Assembly: GCF_014377975.1 (NCBI RefSeq)
Contig: NZ_JACMOO010000215.1
Location: 1 to 37,153 of the forward strand
Direction of reading: 5' to 3'
Length of the DNA: 37,153 bases
From: Ferruginibacter sp.
GTDB taxonomy: Bacteria > Bacteroidota > Bacteroidia > Chitinophagales > Chitinophagaceae
The notes under the pieces are model-generated. The model was not told where the DNA came from and did not search any database. It saw only the letters and a program-made list of their open reading frames with translations. Below are positions 8,611 through 17,991 of the stretch, piece by piece. A program made the position numbers and the translations under genes. Each line of letters starts with the position of its first letter. The first letter of the stretch is position 1.

Positions 8611-8682
8611 AATTGAAGGAGCAAATTAGTTTTTTTTTAGCTGCTAAAATTGTTTTGATGAATTAAAAAAAGGCTGCCCAAT

Positions 8683-8715
8683 AAAAAAGCACCTCAGTAA
8701 CTGAAGTGCTTTTTT
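8683..8715 (-). terminator. Rho-independent terminator of the Zn-ribbon gene
   Basis: Hairpin with left arm AAAAAAGCAC-CTCAG, loop TAA and right arm CTGA-A-GTGCTTTTTT, with a single C/A mismatch inside. A and T runs flank both sides. It sits 19 bp after the stop of the minus-strand gene ending at 8735. Confidence 0.75.
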
Positions 8716-8734
8716 ATTTATTCCGTATGGCCGA

Positions 8735-9490
8735 TTATTTTATTTCAATGCTGTCATTTAAATCTACATCCACTAAAATACGTCCGCAGTTTTCACAAAC
8801 AATCACTTTTTTACGTAATTTAATTTCACTTTGCTTTTGGGGCGGTATGGCATGAAAACAACCACCACAACTGTCTCTTTCTACAGGGACAACGGCCAAA
8901 CCATTGCGGTAATTTTTGCGAATGCGGTCGTAGCTTAGCAGTAAGCGCTCATCCACATGGCTTCTCGCTTCCATGGCCTGCTTGTTATACTGTTTTTCTT
9001 CTTTTTCAGTTTCGCCGATAATTTTTTCCAGCTCTCCTTTTTTGCCACTTAAATTGCCTTCTTTGATACCTACGGCTTTTTTAGCTATCTCCAGTTGCTT
9101 GGCTTTTTCACCAATTTCTTCTGTTGCATCTTTAATGTGTTTTTCACATAGCTTCACTTCCAGGCTCTGCATTTCAACTTCTTTATTGATTGCTTCAAAC
9201 TCCCGGTTATTCTTTACGTTTTCGCTTTGCTTTTCGTATTTTTTAACCAGTGCTTCAGCTTCTTTAATGGCTTCTTTTTTCTGATTAATAAATTCCTGCA
9301 TGCCATTAATTTCCTCTTCAACGCGGGTTTGGCGGGCATGCAAACCTTCAATTTCATCTTCCAGGTCTTTTACCTCAATCGGTAATTCACCTTTCAAAAT
9401 TTGAATTTCATCCAGCTTGCAATCCACTTTTTGTAAACGAACAAGCGATGTTAATTTTTCTTCAACGGAGAAATCTTTTACTGCGGCCAT
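8735..9490 (-). CDS. Coiled-coil protein with C4 zinc ribbon (zf-RING_7 / DUF164-like)
   Basis: The 251-residue product has a long charged helical hairpin (about residues 30-190), including the conserved NNREFEAINKEVE segment at the turn. A C-terminal zinc ribbon follows with C208-x2-C211 and C232-x2-C235 (SCGGC...CENCGR). This matches the family annotated as putative nucleic-acid-binding Zn-ribbon proteins; its molecular function is not established. It lies 172 bp downstream of the Nif3-family gene on the same strand, a gene pair I know from other bacteria, so the two are probably co-expressed. The terminator at 8683-8715 closes the unit. Confidence 0.9.
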   Translation of the reverse strand: MAAVKDFSVEEKLTSLVRLQKVDCKLDEIQILKGELPIEVKDLEDEIEGLHARQTRVEEEINGMQEFINQKKEAIKEAEALVKKYEKQSENVKNNREFEAINKEVEMQSLEVKLCEKHIKDATEEIGEKAKQLEIAKKAVGIKEGNLSGKKGELEKIIGETEKEEKQYNKQAMEARSHVDERLLLSYDRIRKNYRNGLAVVPVERDSCGGCFHAIPPQKQSEIKLRKKVIVCENCGRILVDVDLNDSIEIK

Positions 9491-9662
9491 ATTATTGTTT
9501 GAAATTTATATTTTTAAAAGTTGTGTTACCGGTATTTTAGCAAGTTTGAACATCACTGCAACTACTTCAACATCACGGGAAATCTTATTTTGAATTCCTA
9601 TACCGAACGCTTTCAATTTGCTACCTTTTTACACTCCATCTGCTTACAATTTTTTATCTATT

Positions 9663-10760
9663 TTAAACAAAGTAGTGAACAGGGTTGGTTTTAACCCCTG
9701 TTTTTAGGACGGCGAAGTTAAGGAATTTTTCCCTCAAAATATCAAATAACAGGTTAACTGTGTATTGTTCGCTTTCAAAGTGACCAATATCTGCAATTAC
9801 AAGCTGGTCGTTGGCGTCAAAAAATTCATGGTATTTTACATCCCCGGTAACATAAAAATCAGCACCAGCAGCTATTGCAGCTCCAATAAGAAAGCTACCG
9901 GCACCACCGCAAAGCGCTATTTTTTTAACCGCTTTATCTAACAACGGCGTATGCCGGATGACGGTTAAACCAAACACATTTTTTAATTGTTGCAAAAAAG
10001 CCGTTGAAGAAATTGCTTCCGTTAATTCGCCGATAAGCCCGCTGCCGGTTTGCTGGTATTTATTTTCCAGCAAAAAAATATCATACGCAACTTCTTCATA
10101 AGGATGGGTTGCCAGCAGGGCTTTCAGTAATTCATTTTCAATCCAGGCAGGAAAAATCATTTCCAGCCGCAGTTCCGTATTCATGTGCCTTAATCCAGGT
10201 GTACCTACAAAGGGATCTGTACCCTCACCACCTTTGAAAGTTCCTTCCCCTTCAACTGTAAAACTACATTCACTGTAATTGCCAATTTGCCCGGCACCTG
10301 CAGCAAACAAAGCATCCCTCACTTTAATTGCCTGTTCGGCAGGCACAAAAGTTACTAGCTTTTTAAGAATGCCTTTTTTAGGTTGTAATACCCGTTGGTT
10401 AAGTAACCCCAGTAACTGCGCCATTTTACCATTTACACCAGTTAAAATATTATCCAGATTGGTATGAATGGCATAAATGGCAATGTCATTTTTAATTGCC
10501 GCAATGATCGTTTTCTCTACATAATTTTTACCGGTTATTTTTTTTAATCCGCCAAAAATTATGGGATGATGGGCCACAATAAGATTGCAGTTTTTTTCAA
10601 TTGCTTCCTGCACCACAGCCTCTGTTGCATCCAATGTAGTGATGATGCCAGTGCATTCCCAGTTTGCACTACCAGTTAATAAACCGGCATTATCATAACT
10701 TTCCTGTAAACTTGCAGGTGCAATGGATTCTAAAAAAGAGGTGATATCCTGTATGTTCAT
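9663..10760 (-). CDS. Nif3-like dinuclear metal-centre protein (DUF34 / YqfO type)
   Basis: A member of the widely conserved Nif3/DUF34 family, which forms toroidal hexamers binding two metal ions per subunit; the physiological reaction is not settled. At 365 residues it is the long form, with an inserted PII/CutA-like domain between the two Nif3 halves (about residues 130-240). Metal ligands are visible as H64/H65 in IVAHHPIIFGG, D103 in HTNLDN, and the C-terminal GDVKYHEF and DIGHFESE blocks. The ATG is only 19 bp from the divergent M32 carboxypeptidase ATG. The Zn-ribbon gene follows on the same strand. Confidence 0.92.
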   Translation of the reverse strand: MNIQDITSFLESIAPASLQESYDNAGLLTGSANWECTGIITTLDATEAVVQEAIEKNCNLIVAHHPIIFGGLKKITGKNYVEKTIIAAIKNDIAIYAIHTNLDNILTGVNGKMAQLLGLLNQRVLQPKKGILKKLVTFVPAEQAIKVRDALFAAGAGQIGNYSECSFTVEGEGTFKGGEGTDPFVGTPGLRHMNTELRLEMIFPAWIENELLKALLATHPYEEVAYDIFLLENKYQQTGSGLIGELTEAISSTAFLQQLKNVFGLTVIRHTPLLDKAVKKIALCGGAGSFLIGAAIAAGADFYVTGDVKYHEFFDANDQLVIADIGHFESEQYTVNLLFDILREKFLNFAVLKTGVKTNPVHYFV

Positions 10761-10779
10761 TTCAAAAAAAATTAAAAAG

Positions 10780-12279
10780 ATGAGTACTACTGAATTATAT
10801 GCTAGCTACAAAACAAAGATGCAAAAAATAGCTGATGTAAAATACGCCAGCGCTGTTTTACAATGGGACCAGGAAACTTATCTGCCACCCAAAGGCAACG
10901 ATTTCAGGGGAAGACAACTGGCAACCCTTAGTGAAATTGCACATGAACAATTTACCACGGAGGCCATGGGCGCTTTGCTGCAGGAATTAAGCAGCAAAGA
11001 AGATTTAAATGACAAAGAAAAAATAAATGTTCAGTTAAGCCTGGAAGATTATAACCGCAATAGAAAATTAAGCAGCGATTTTGTAAGGCGGATGAGTGAA
11101 GCGGTGAACGCCTCCTATCATGCCTGGGTAAAGGCCCGAAACGATAATTCCTTTGCAGGTTTTCAGCAACCTTTGCATGCGCTGATAGCATTAAAAAAAC
11201 AGGAATCCGATATGCTGGGCTACGAACAACATCCCTACAATGCCCTGATGAACGAATATGACAAGGGACTTACCGTTGCTACGGCAGACGGTATTTTTAC
11301 CAACCTGAAACCTCAGTTATTATCCTTAATAGAATCAATAAAAAACAAATCGCAGGTAGACAATTCTTTTTTGCATCAGCATTTTGATAAAGATGCTCAA
11401 TGGAAATTTGGTATTGAAATTCTGAAGCAGATTGGATTTGATTTTGAAGCCGGCCGGCAGGACCTGAGTCTGCATCCTTTTACCACCAGTTTTAATAACC
11501 AGGATGTACGTGTAACAACACGGATAGATGAAAATGATTTTGGCAATATGACCTGGAGCTGCATTCATGAAGGCGGGCACGCCCTGTACGAGCAGGGTTT
11601 ACCAACAGAAGAATACGGCCTGCCATTGAGCGAATACTGCAGCCTCAGCATCCATGAAAGCCAGAGCCGTTTGTGGGAAAACTCCATTGGCCGCGGCCTT
11701 CCTTTTTGGCAACACAATTTTAAGTTACTGAAAACGTTTTTTCCTCAGCAGTGTACTAACCTAACGGTAGAAACCTTTTACAAAGGCATCAACAAAGTGG
11801 AACCGTCATTAATACGCACTGAGGCGGATGAGCTGACCTATCATTTTCATGTGATGATACGTTACGAAATTGAAAAAATGTTGATTGATGGAACCATTGC
11901 GGCCAAAGACATTCCGGCTTATTGGAATGAGCATTATAAAAACTATCTGGGTGTTACAGTACCCGATGACAAAAGAGGGTGCTTACAGGATATACACTGG
12001 AGCCATGGAAGTTTTGGTTATTTTGCAACTTATAGTGTTGGCAGTATAATTGCAGCCCAATTGTATGCATCGATTGAAAAAGAAAATGAATCTGTAAATA
12101 GGGAAATTGCCAAAGGAAATACAACGGCTATATTGAACTGGCTGAGACAAAATATTCATCAATACGGAAGGCAGTACACATCCGGACAATTGTGTAAAAA
12201 TATAACTGGTGAGCCATTGAATTCAAAATATTTTATTGACTATGCTACAAAAAAATTTACCGGAATCTATGATATATAA
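10780..12279 (+). CDS. M32-family metallocarboxypeptidase (carboxypeptidase Taq type)
   Basis: A cytosolic zinc carboxypeptidase of 499 residues, the normal M32 length. The zinc motif HEGGH lies at residues 263-267, and the third-ligand region IHESQSRLWEN at 291-301 carries the glutamate E293. Other M32 hallmarks are LQWDQETYLPP near the N-terminus, HPFTTSF around 232-238 and RTEADELTYHFHVMIRYE. The frame is open upstream from a TTG at 10723, but the ATG at 10780 gives the canonical MSTTELYASYKTKM start and does not overlap the divergent Nif3 gene. Its stop codon overlaps the following lipoprotein gene. Confidence 0.95.
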   Translation: MSTTELYASYKTKMQKIADVKYASAVLQWDQETYLPPKGNDFRGRQLATLSEIAHEQFTTEAMGALLQELSSKEDLNDKEKINVQLSLEDYNRNRKLSSDFVRRMSEAVNASYHAWVKARNDNSFAGFQQPLHALIALKKQESDMLGYEQHPYNALMNEYDKGLTVATADGIFTNLKPQLLSLIESIKNKSQVDNSFLHQHFDKDAQWKFGIEILKQIGFDFEAGRQDLSLHPFTTSFNNQDVRVTTRIDENDFGNMTWSCIHEGGHALYEQGLPTEEYGLPLSEYCSLSIHESQSRLWENSIGRGLPFWQHNFKLLKTFFPQQCTNLTVETFYKGINKVEPSLIRTEADELTYHFHVMIRYEIEKMLIDGTIAAKDIPAYWNEHYKNYLGVTVPDDKRGCLQDIHWSHGSFGYFATYSVGSIIAAQLYASIEKENESVNREIAKGNTTAILNWLRQNIHQYGRQYTSGQLCKNITGEPLNSKYFIDYATKKFTGIYDI

Positions 12280-12757
12280 AAGTAAAAAAAGACTTGCTTC
12301 ATTTTATCTAACCAGCTTTCTTATGGCTGCATGCTGTTCGCTGTTGATTTTATCGGGCGGCTGTAAAAAACTAGCGTTGGCAACCGGCGACCAGCATGCA
12401 CTGGAACAATACTTTGCTGACAATGTTTTAAACAGAACTTTTGTAGTAGACTTTGCAACCGATAGCAGTGTAGATATTACCAGTAAATACAGTGGTAATA
12501 ATTTTATTTTAACAAAAACCACTTCTTATTACGATGGCAATATGACGGGTACTAAAGACGGCATGACCTATACCGGTACCTGGGTTAGCAACAGTGACTA
12601 CAGTAAACTGGTGATCAATCTAAACTCACCTTCGGTGCCTGCCACATTTGTTTTTTTTAACCGGGTATGGAAATTTACAAAAAAAGGCGTGCCGGTGCTT
12701 CAGCTTGCGCCCTGGGACAGCACAGACCCAAAAGTACTTTATATGAGAAGGCTCTGA
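12269..12757 (+). CDS. Small putative lipoprotein, unknown function
   Basis: From the ATG at 12269 the product has 162 residues. It has a basic N-terminus (MIYKSKKR), a hydrophobic stretch and a possible lipobox ending LSGGC, followed by a beta-rich region with TKDGMTYTGTW, NSDYSKLVINL and FFNRVWKFTKK. This layout reminds me of small lipocalin-like Bacteroidota lipoproteins, but I do not recognise a family with confidence. Earlier in-frame starts exist at 12242 (ATG) and 12236 (TTG); the chosen one gives the best signal peptide. Its first codons overlap the end of the M32 gene, which suggests coupled translation although the proteins would end up in different compartments. Confidence 0.7.
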   Translation: MIYKSKKRLASFYLTSFLMAACCSLLILSGGCKKLALATGDQHALEQYFADNVLNRTFVVDFATDSSVDITSKYSGNNFILTKTTSYYDGNMTGTKDGMTYTGTWVSNSDYSKLVINLNSPSVPATFVFFNRVWKFTKKGVPVLQLAPWDSTDPKVLYMRRL

Positions 12758-12959
12758 TGTATTAAATTAAATGTTATTGTACCCCTGCAATAGTTTCGTA
12801 TCCTTACCGGTAGTTGATGAGAGGCCTTTGCATAACCTCTTCTTCTTGTAATATTAAAAATCCACTTCACAATTTTTATATCTTTTTGGAGTTATCTAAC
12901 AGGTTGGCTGCATCAATACCAGCGGCTTATTCCTGATAACATCCAAAAGTAAAAATCCT

Positions 12960-15900
12960 ATGATAGCCAGAACTGCAACCAAGGCATGCTGTCTGTTATT
13001 ATTAACTATAATTAGTTATAGCCTGCAAGCACAACTGGTAGCAAATTTTACTGCCACACCCACCAGTGCATGCGCTCCATTGGTAGTTCATTTTAAAGAC
13101 ATTACCACTAACCAACCAACGCAATGGAAGTGGAATTTAGGCAATGGTACTATTTCATTTTTGCAAAATCCTTCGGTTACGTATTTTAATCCCGGCCAAT
13201 ACACAATTAAGTTAGTAGTAAAAAACAGATTGGGTGAAGATTCAATTACAAAAACTAAATTTATAAATGTATACGCACAACCAAAAGTGCAGTTTAAAAG
13301 TAATATCACTTCGGGTTGCTTTCCATTACCTGTTCAATTTACCGATCAAAGCACTGCCGTTGGGGGGGTAATCAATACCTGGCAGTGGGATTTTGGTGAT
13401 GGCTTTTCATCCAGCCTGCAAAATCCAGCACATACTTATCACTCATCAGGTAATTTTAGTGTTACGCTACGGGTAAGAAACAGCAATAATTGTTTAACGA
13501 CACTTTCAAAATCGCAATTTATAAAAATCAGCTCAGGGGTAAAAGCTAATTTTAGTAACAATGTTCCTGACAATTGTACTTTTCCCGTTCCCGTCAATTT
13601 TAAAAATTTGTCAGCAGGCACAGGTACACTTACTTACAAATGGGATTTTGGAGATGGCACCGTTTCAACACAGCTAACCCCTTTACACACTTACTCAAAC
13701 TATGGTATCTTCACTGTCAGTTTAATTGTGATCAACGCCAGCGGATGTACCGATACCATTACAAAAGCCAATGAAATTGTAATCAGTAAAGTGAAAGCTG
13801 CTTTTACCAATGCCGATACTGTATGTGCCTTGCAGGCCCTTTTGTTCACCAATACTTCCAGCCAGGCAACGGTATCAAACAAATGGAGTTTTGGTGACGG
13901 CACTTTTTCCTCAGCAATAAATCCAATAAAAAAATATACAAATGCCGGAACGTTTGATGTAAAACTCATTGCTAATTTTGGCAGTTGTACAGACTCGGCA
14001 ATAAAAACAATTACGGTAAGCCCAAAGCCATTAGCAGCCTTTACTTTAGCCGACTCAGTTTCCTGCAATACTCCGTTTGCAGTGCGTTTTACCAGCCAGG
14101 CTGCAGGTGCAGTTGCCTACAAGTGGAGTTTTGGCGACAGTACATTTTCAACCGATGAAAATCCGGTACATACCTATACTGGCAGAGGAAAATTTACTGT
14201 ACAATTAGTTATTACAAACGCAAACGGATGTACAGATAGCATCATAAAAAAAGATGTTATAAAAATTCAAAAGCCAATGGTATCCCTTGGCAATTTACCG
14301 GATAGTGGCTGTATTCCTTTTACAAAAACATTCATTACTACTATCAATACTGTTGACCCGGTGACAGGCTATTTATGGAATTTTGGAGAGGGTACCAGTT
14401 CTACGGAAGCTACACCCACGCATATTTATTCTAACGAAGGCGTGTACGCTGTTTCAGTTATAGTAACTACTGCAGGTGGTTGTACAGATACAGCCATAGT
14501 AAACCGTGGTATTATTGCAGACGCAAAACCAGTACTCAATTTTACTGCTTCACCCAGAATTACCTGTGCAAAAACGGCTGTTGATTTTAAAGATCTTACT
14601 ATTGGCAAGGCAACAAAATGGTTATGGCTCTTTGGTGATAATAATGCATCCAATGTTCAAAACCCCTCTCATTTATATTCAGATACAGGAAAGTTTGACA
14701 TAAAATTAATGGTATGGAACAACGGCTGTGCCGACAGCATTTTGTTTAAAGATTACATACACGTCAATGCACCCATTGCAAAATTTACATCAACAATGGA
14801 TTGTAAAAAACCATACGAACGCGTATTTACTGATCGTTCTATCGGTGCTGATGAATGGAACTGGGATTTTGGAGATGGCACTACCTCTACCCAAAAAAAT
14901 GTTACACATCAATATCCCCATACCGGTCTTTTTGAAACCAGTTTAATGGTAAAAAATTATACAACCGGTTGTGAATTTACCACCAAGATAATAATACAAA
15001 TAGTGGCGGTAAAGGCCGCCTTTACTACTTCTGACAGTGCGATCTGTAAAGGAGGCCAAATTAATTTTACCACCGGCTTAAGCTTATCTGATGTTGGTTC
15101 TTTTAACTGGAATTTTGGAGATGGCACAAACCTGAATAGTATAACAAATACTGCCACGCATGTTTATCGTACGGCGGGCAATTACACTGTGCGTTTAATT
15201 ATTACTAACATTCTGGGTTGCACGGATACCCTTACAAAAAACATGAATATCAGGGTAAATGGTCCTACTGCAAAGTTCAATTCAACCGTAACCGGAAGTT
15301 GCCTAAACACGCCGGTTATTTTCAATAATCTTTCTGTAACCGATGGACAAAATTCTATAAAAAACTTTACCTGGATATATGGAGATGGTTATACAGAAAC
15401 ACTTGCTACCGCACCCTTTCAACATGCCTATGCTGGCGTAGGCACATATGTGGTAAAATTACTGATTACAGATTCCATTGGTTGCAGAGATAGTTTTACC
15501 ATTGCTACTCCATTGATTATTTCAAAGCCTGTGGCTAAATTTATTACCGCCGACACCCTTACCTGTCCCACTAAACCAGTACATTTCGTTAATCAGTCAA
15601 CAGGACCAAACCTTACCTACCGCTGGGCTTTTGGAGATGGTGGAACGTCCACTGTACAAAGCCCATTTTATACATTTGCAGGCAATGGTAGTTTTACCGT
15701 ATCACTTTATATAACCGACCAGTATGGATGTACCGATTCAGTAAGCAAACCAAATTTTATAAATATAGTAACACCAAAAGTCAATTTTTTAATGAGCGAT
15801 TCGCTGAGTACATGCCCGCCATTAATTGTTCAGTTCACTAATTTATCAAGTAACTATATTTCAACAATGTGGGATTTCGGTGATGGAAATTCAGCCACAA

Positions 15901-17759
15901 TCGAAGCCCCTACTCACTTTTATAGTTATCCTGGAACTTACCTTGTAAACCTTACCGCCGCAGGGCCTGGCGGATGTACCACTACAATGGAAAAATCAAT
16001 TCTGATAAAAGGGCCACGCGGAACCTTTACTTATGACCCGGTGATTGGCTGCAACCAGGTAAAAAGTAATTTTACAGCTAATACTATTGATGCCATATCA
16101 ATTTTATGGGATTTTAACGATGGAGCTACTTTTGATACTACCGATTCAACAACAAATCATTTATACACTTATGCAGGCACTTATATTCCGAAAATGATTT
16201 TAAAAGATGATGATGGCTGTCTGGTACCCATCAGGGGCCGTGATACCATTATAGTAACCGGAGTAAAAGCCGGATTTAAGTTTAACAGCGCAGCACTTTG
16301 TAATTCAGGCACGGTTTCATTCACTGATTCATCTTTTAGCAATGATATTATCAACAGCTACAAATGGACAATGGGCGATGGAGCAGCCAGCACAGACACC
16401 AATCCGGTACATCAATATATTAATAAAGGTTTGTACTATCCAAAATTGGTTATCACCACCGAACATGGATGCACCGATTCAATGATATCGTCCGTTCCGG
16501 TAAAAGTGGTAGCATCACCGCATATAAATTTTACTACTACTGCCAACGGTTGCACACCGTTAACCATTACAGCAAAAGGGATGGTAACTGTGGCAGATAC
16601 GTCTGCCCTTAGCTGGCATTGGGATTTTGCGAACAATAATATTTCCAAGCTGCAAAATCCTGCTGCAGAAAATTATAACACAGCCGGAGTATACACAATT
16701 GCACTGCTGGCAACCAACAGCAGCGGATGTACAGATACCATCAGCAAAACTATTGAAGCGTACGGCATACCAGCTGTAACCGCAGGGCAGGATACATTTA
16801 TTTGTAAACTCCATGGCATTAATTTACAGGCTGCTGGTGCCAGCACTTACAACTGGAGCCCATCAACAGGCCTCAGCTGCACTACCTGTGCAAACCCTTT
16901 GGCCACACCAGCCAGCAATATTAATTATATTATAAAAGGTACTTCCATACATGGTTGTACTGGCAGTGGTACCTTAAAAGTAATAGTTAAATATCCGTTC
17001 AAAATTAGTTACGGCAACCGTGATACGCTGTGCAGGGGAGAATCAGCAAAATTATTTGCCACAGGAGCAAACAACTATGTTTGGACACCTGCCGCAGGAC
17101 TTAACAATCCTCTTGCAGCAAATCCCGGCGCAACACCAGATACTACCACCAATTACATGGTAGTTGGCAAGGATGATAAAAATTGCTTTACAGATACCGG
17201 CTATGTTTTTATAAAAGTATATCCAATCCCTGTGGTAAATGCAGGGAATGATCAAAGAATTAACGTAGGCAAATCGTTTGATTTATTGCCGGTTATTTCC
17301 GCTGATGTTACACAGGTATTGTGGTCGCCCACTTCGGGAATTTTTCGCAGCAGTTATCCCGGCATTACCATTAAACCCATTACCAATACAGAGTATACAG
17401 TTAAAGTAATTAACGGTGGCGGCTGCACTGCAGAAGATAAAGTGAATATTATTGTAACCTGTGATGGCAGCAATGTTTTTATACCGAATACTTTTTCGCC
17501 TAATGGAGATGGAGCCAATGATATTTTTTATCCCAGGGGATCAGGCCTGTTTAAAATAAAAAACTTCCGCATTTTTAACCGCTGGGGCCAGATAGTATTT
17601 GAAAAAAATAGTTTCAATGCCAATGACCCTTCGACTGGTTGGGATGGCACTTTCAGAGGAGCAAAATTGAATCCGGAAGTATTTGTTTATACAATTGATA
17701 TTATTTGCGATAACAATACCATACTCAATTATAAAGGCAATGTAGCATTGATTCAATAA
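12960..17759 (+). CDS. Giant PKD-repeat surface protein with T9SS type-B sorting domain (SprB-like)
   Basis: A 1599-residue secreted protein. A signal peptide (about 1-25, ending LQAQ) is followed by 15 PKD-type repeats of 80-86 residues, each built around a W-x-FGDG-like core (for example WDFGDGTVST) with a HxY motif and usually closing with GCTD. Most repeats carry one cysteine near each end, suggesting a disulfide per repeat after export. Two or three divergent Ig-like modules follow (about 1290-1500). The last 90 residues hold the gliding-motility-associated type-B sorting domain (FIPNTFSPNGDGANDIFYP, NRWGQIVFE, GWDGTFRG, VFVYTID). Such proteins are exported by the type IX system and anchored at the surface; an adhesin or gliding role is inferred. 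The PorP/SprF-like gene follows after 232 bp. A 7-G run occurs at 13362-13368. Confidence 0.92.
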   Translation: MIARTATKACCLLLLTIISYSLQAQLVANFTATPTSACAPLVVHFKDITTNQPTQWKWNLGNGTISFLQNPSVTYFNPGQYTIKLVVKNRLGEDSITKTKFINVYAQPKVQFKSNITSGCFPLPVQFTDQSTAVGGVINTWQWDFGDGFSSSLQNPAHTYHSSGNFSVTLRVRNSNNCLTTLSKSQFIKISSGVKANFSNNVPDNCTFPVPVNFKNLSAGTGTLTYKWDFGDGTVSTQLTPLHTYSNYGIFTVSLIVINASGCTDTITKANEIVISKVKAAFTNADTVCALQALLFTNTSSQATVSNKWSFGDGTFSSAINPIKKYTNAGTFDVKLIANFGSCTDSAIKTITVSPKPLAAFTLADSVSCNTPFAVRFTSQAAGAVAYKWSFGDSTFSTDENPVHTYTGRGKFTVQLVITNANGCTDSIIKKDVIKIQKPMVSLGNLPDSGCIPFTKTFITTINTVDPVTGYLWNFGEGTSSTEATPTHIYSNEGVYAVSVIVTTAGGCTDTAIVNRGIIADAKPVLNFTASPRITCAKTAVDFKDLTIGKATKWLWLFGDNNASNVQNPSHLYSDTGKFDIKLMVWNNGCADSILFKDYIHVNAPIAKFTSTMDCKKPYERVFTDRSIGADEWNWDFGDGTTSTQKNVTHQYPHTGLFETSLMVKNYTTGCEFTTKIIIQIVAVKAAFTTSDSAICKGGQINFTTGLSLSDVGSFNWNFGDGTNLNSITNTATHVYRTAGNYTVRLIITNILGCTDTLTKNMNIRVNGPTAKFNSTVTGSCLNTPVIFNNLSVTDGQNSIKNFTWIYGDGYTETLATAPFQHAYAGVGTYVVKLLITDSIGCRDSFTIATPLIISKPVAKFITADTLTCPTKPVHFVNQSTGPNLTYRWAFGDGGTSTVQSPFYTFAGNGSFTVSLYITDQYGCTDSVSKPNFINIVTPKVNFLMSDSLSTCPPLIVQFTNLSSNYISTMWDFGDGNSATIEAPTHFYSYPGTYLVNLTAAGPGGCTTTMEKSILIKGPRGTFTYDPVIGCNQVKSNFTANTIDAISILWDFNDGATFDTTDSTTNHLYTYAGTYIPKMILKDDDGCLVPIRGRDTIIVTGVKAGFKFNSAALCNSGTVSFTDSSFSNDIINSYKWTMGDGAASTDTNPVHQYINKGLYYPKLVITTEHGCTDSMISSVPVKVVASPHINFTTTANGCTPLTITAKGMVTVADTSALSWHWDFANNNISKLQNPAAENYNTAGVYTIALLATNSSGCTDTISKTIEAYGIPAVTAGQDTFICKLHGINLQAAGASTYNWSPSTGLSCTTCANPLATPASNINYIIKGTSIHGCTGSGTLKVIVKYPFKISYGNRDTLCRGESAKLFATGANNYVWTPAAGLNNPLAANPGATPDTTTNYMVVGKDDKNCFTDTGYVFIKVYPIPVVNAGNDQRINVGKSFDLLPVISADVTQVLWSPTSGIFRSSYPGITIKPITNTEYTVKVINGGGCTAEDKVNIIVTCDGSNVFIPNTFSPNGDGANDIFYPRGSGLFKIKNFRIFNRWGQIVFEKNSFNANDPSTGWDGTFRGAKLNPEVFVYTIDIICDNNTILNYKGNVALIQ

Positions 17760-17991
17760 AACAATTTTTGTTTTTTGTTGACAAACAACAAAGATAATAT
17801 ACACTTAAAATGGCTGAATATTTTATTTCAAATGCATAAAAGTTATAAGCTGAAGTTGGATATTATAATTAAAAAAAATATAGCAAGGTAGGAAAACTTA
17901 TGTATAATTTATTTACAGTCAACATACCAAAGTTACCGGGTACTCGTTTATACAAATAATAAAAGTAACCTCGAAACCAAAATCTGAACCC

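Noticed and set aside
12960..17759. CRISPR-like periodicity in the PKD gene
   Set aside because: The repetition is at the protein level with a period of about 250 bp and diverged DNA sequence; it reflects domain repeats. No CRISPR array is present in the window.
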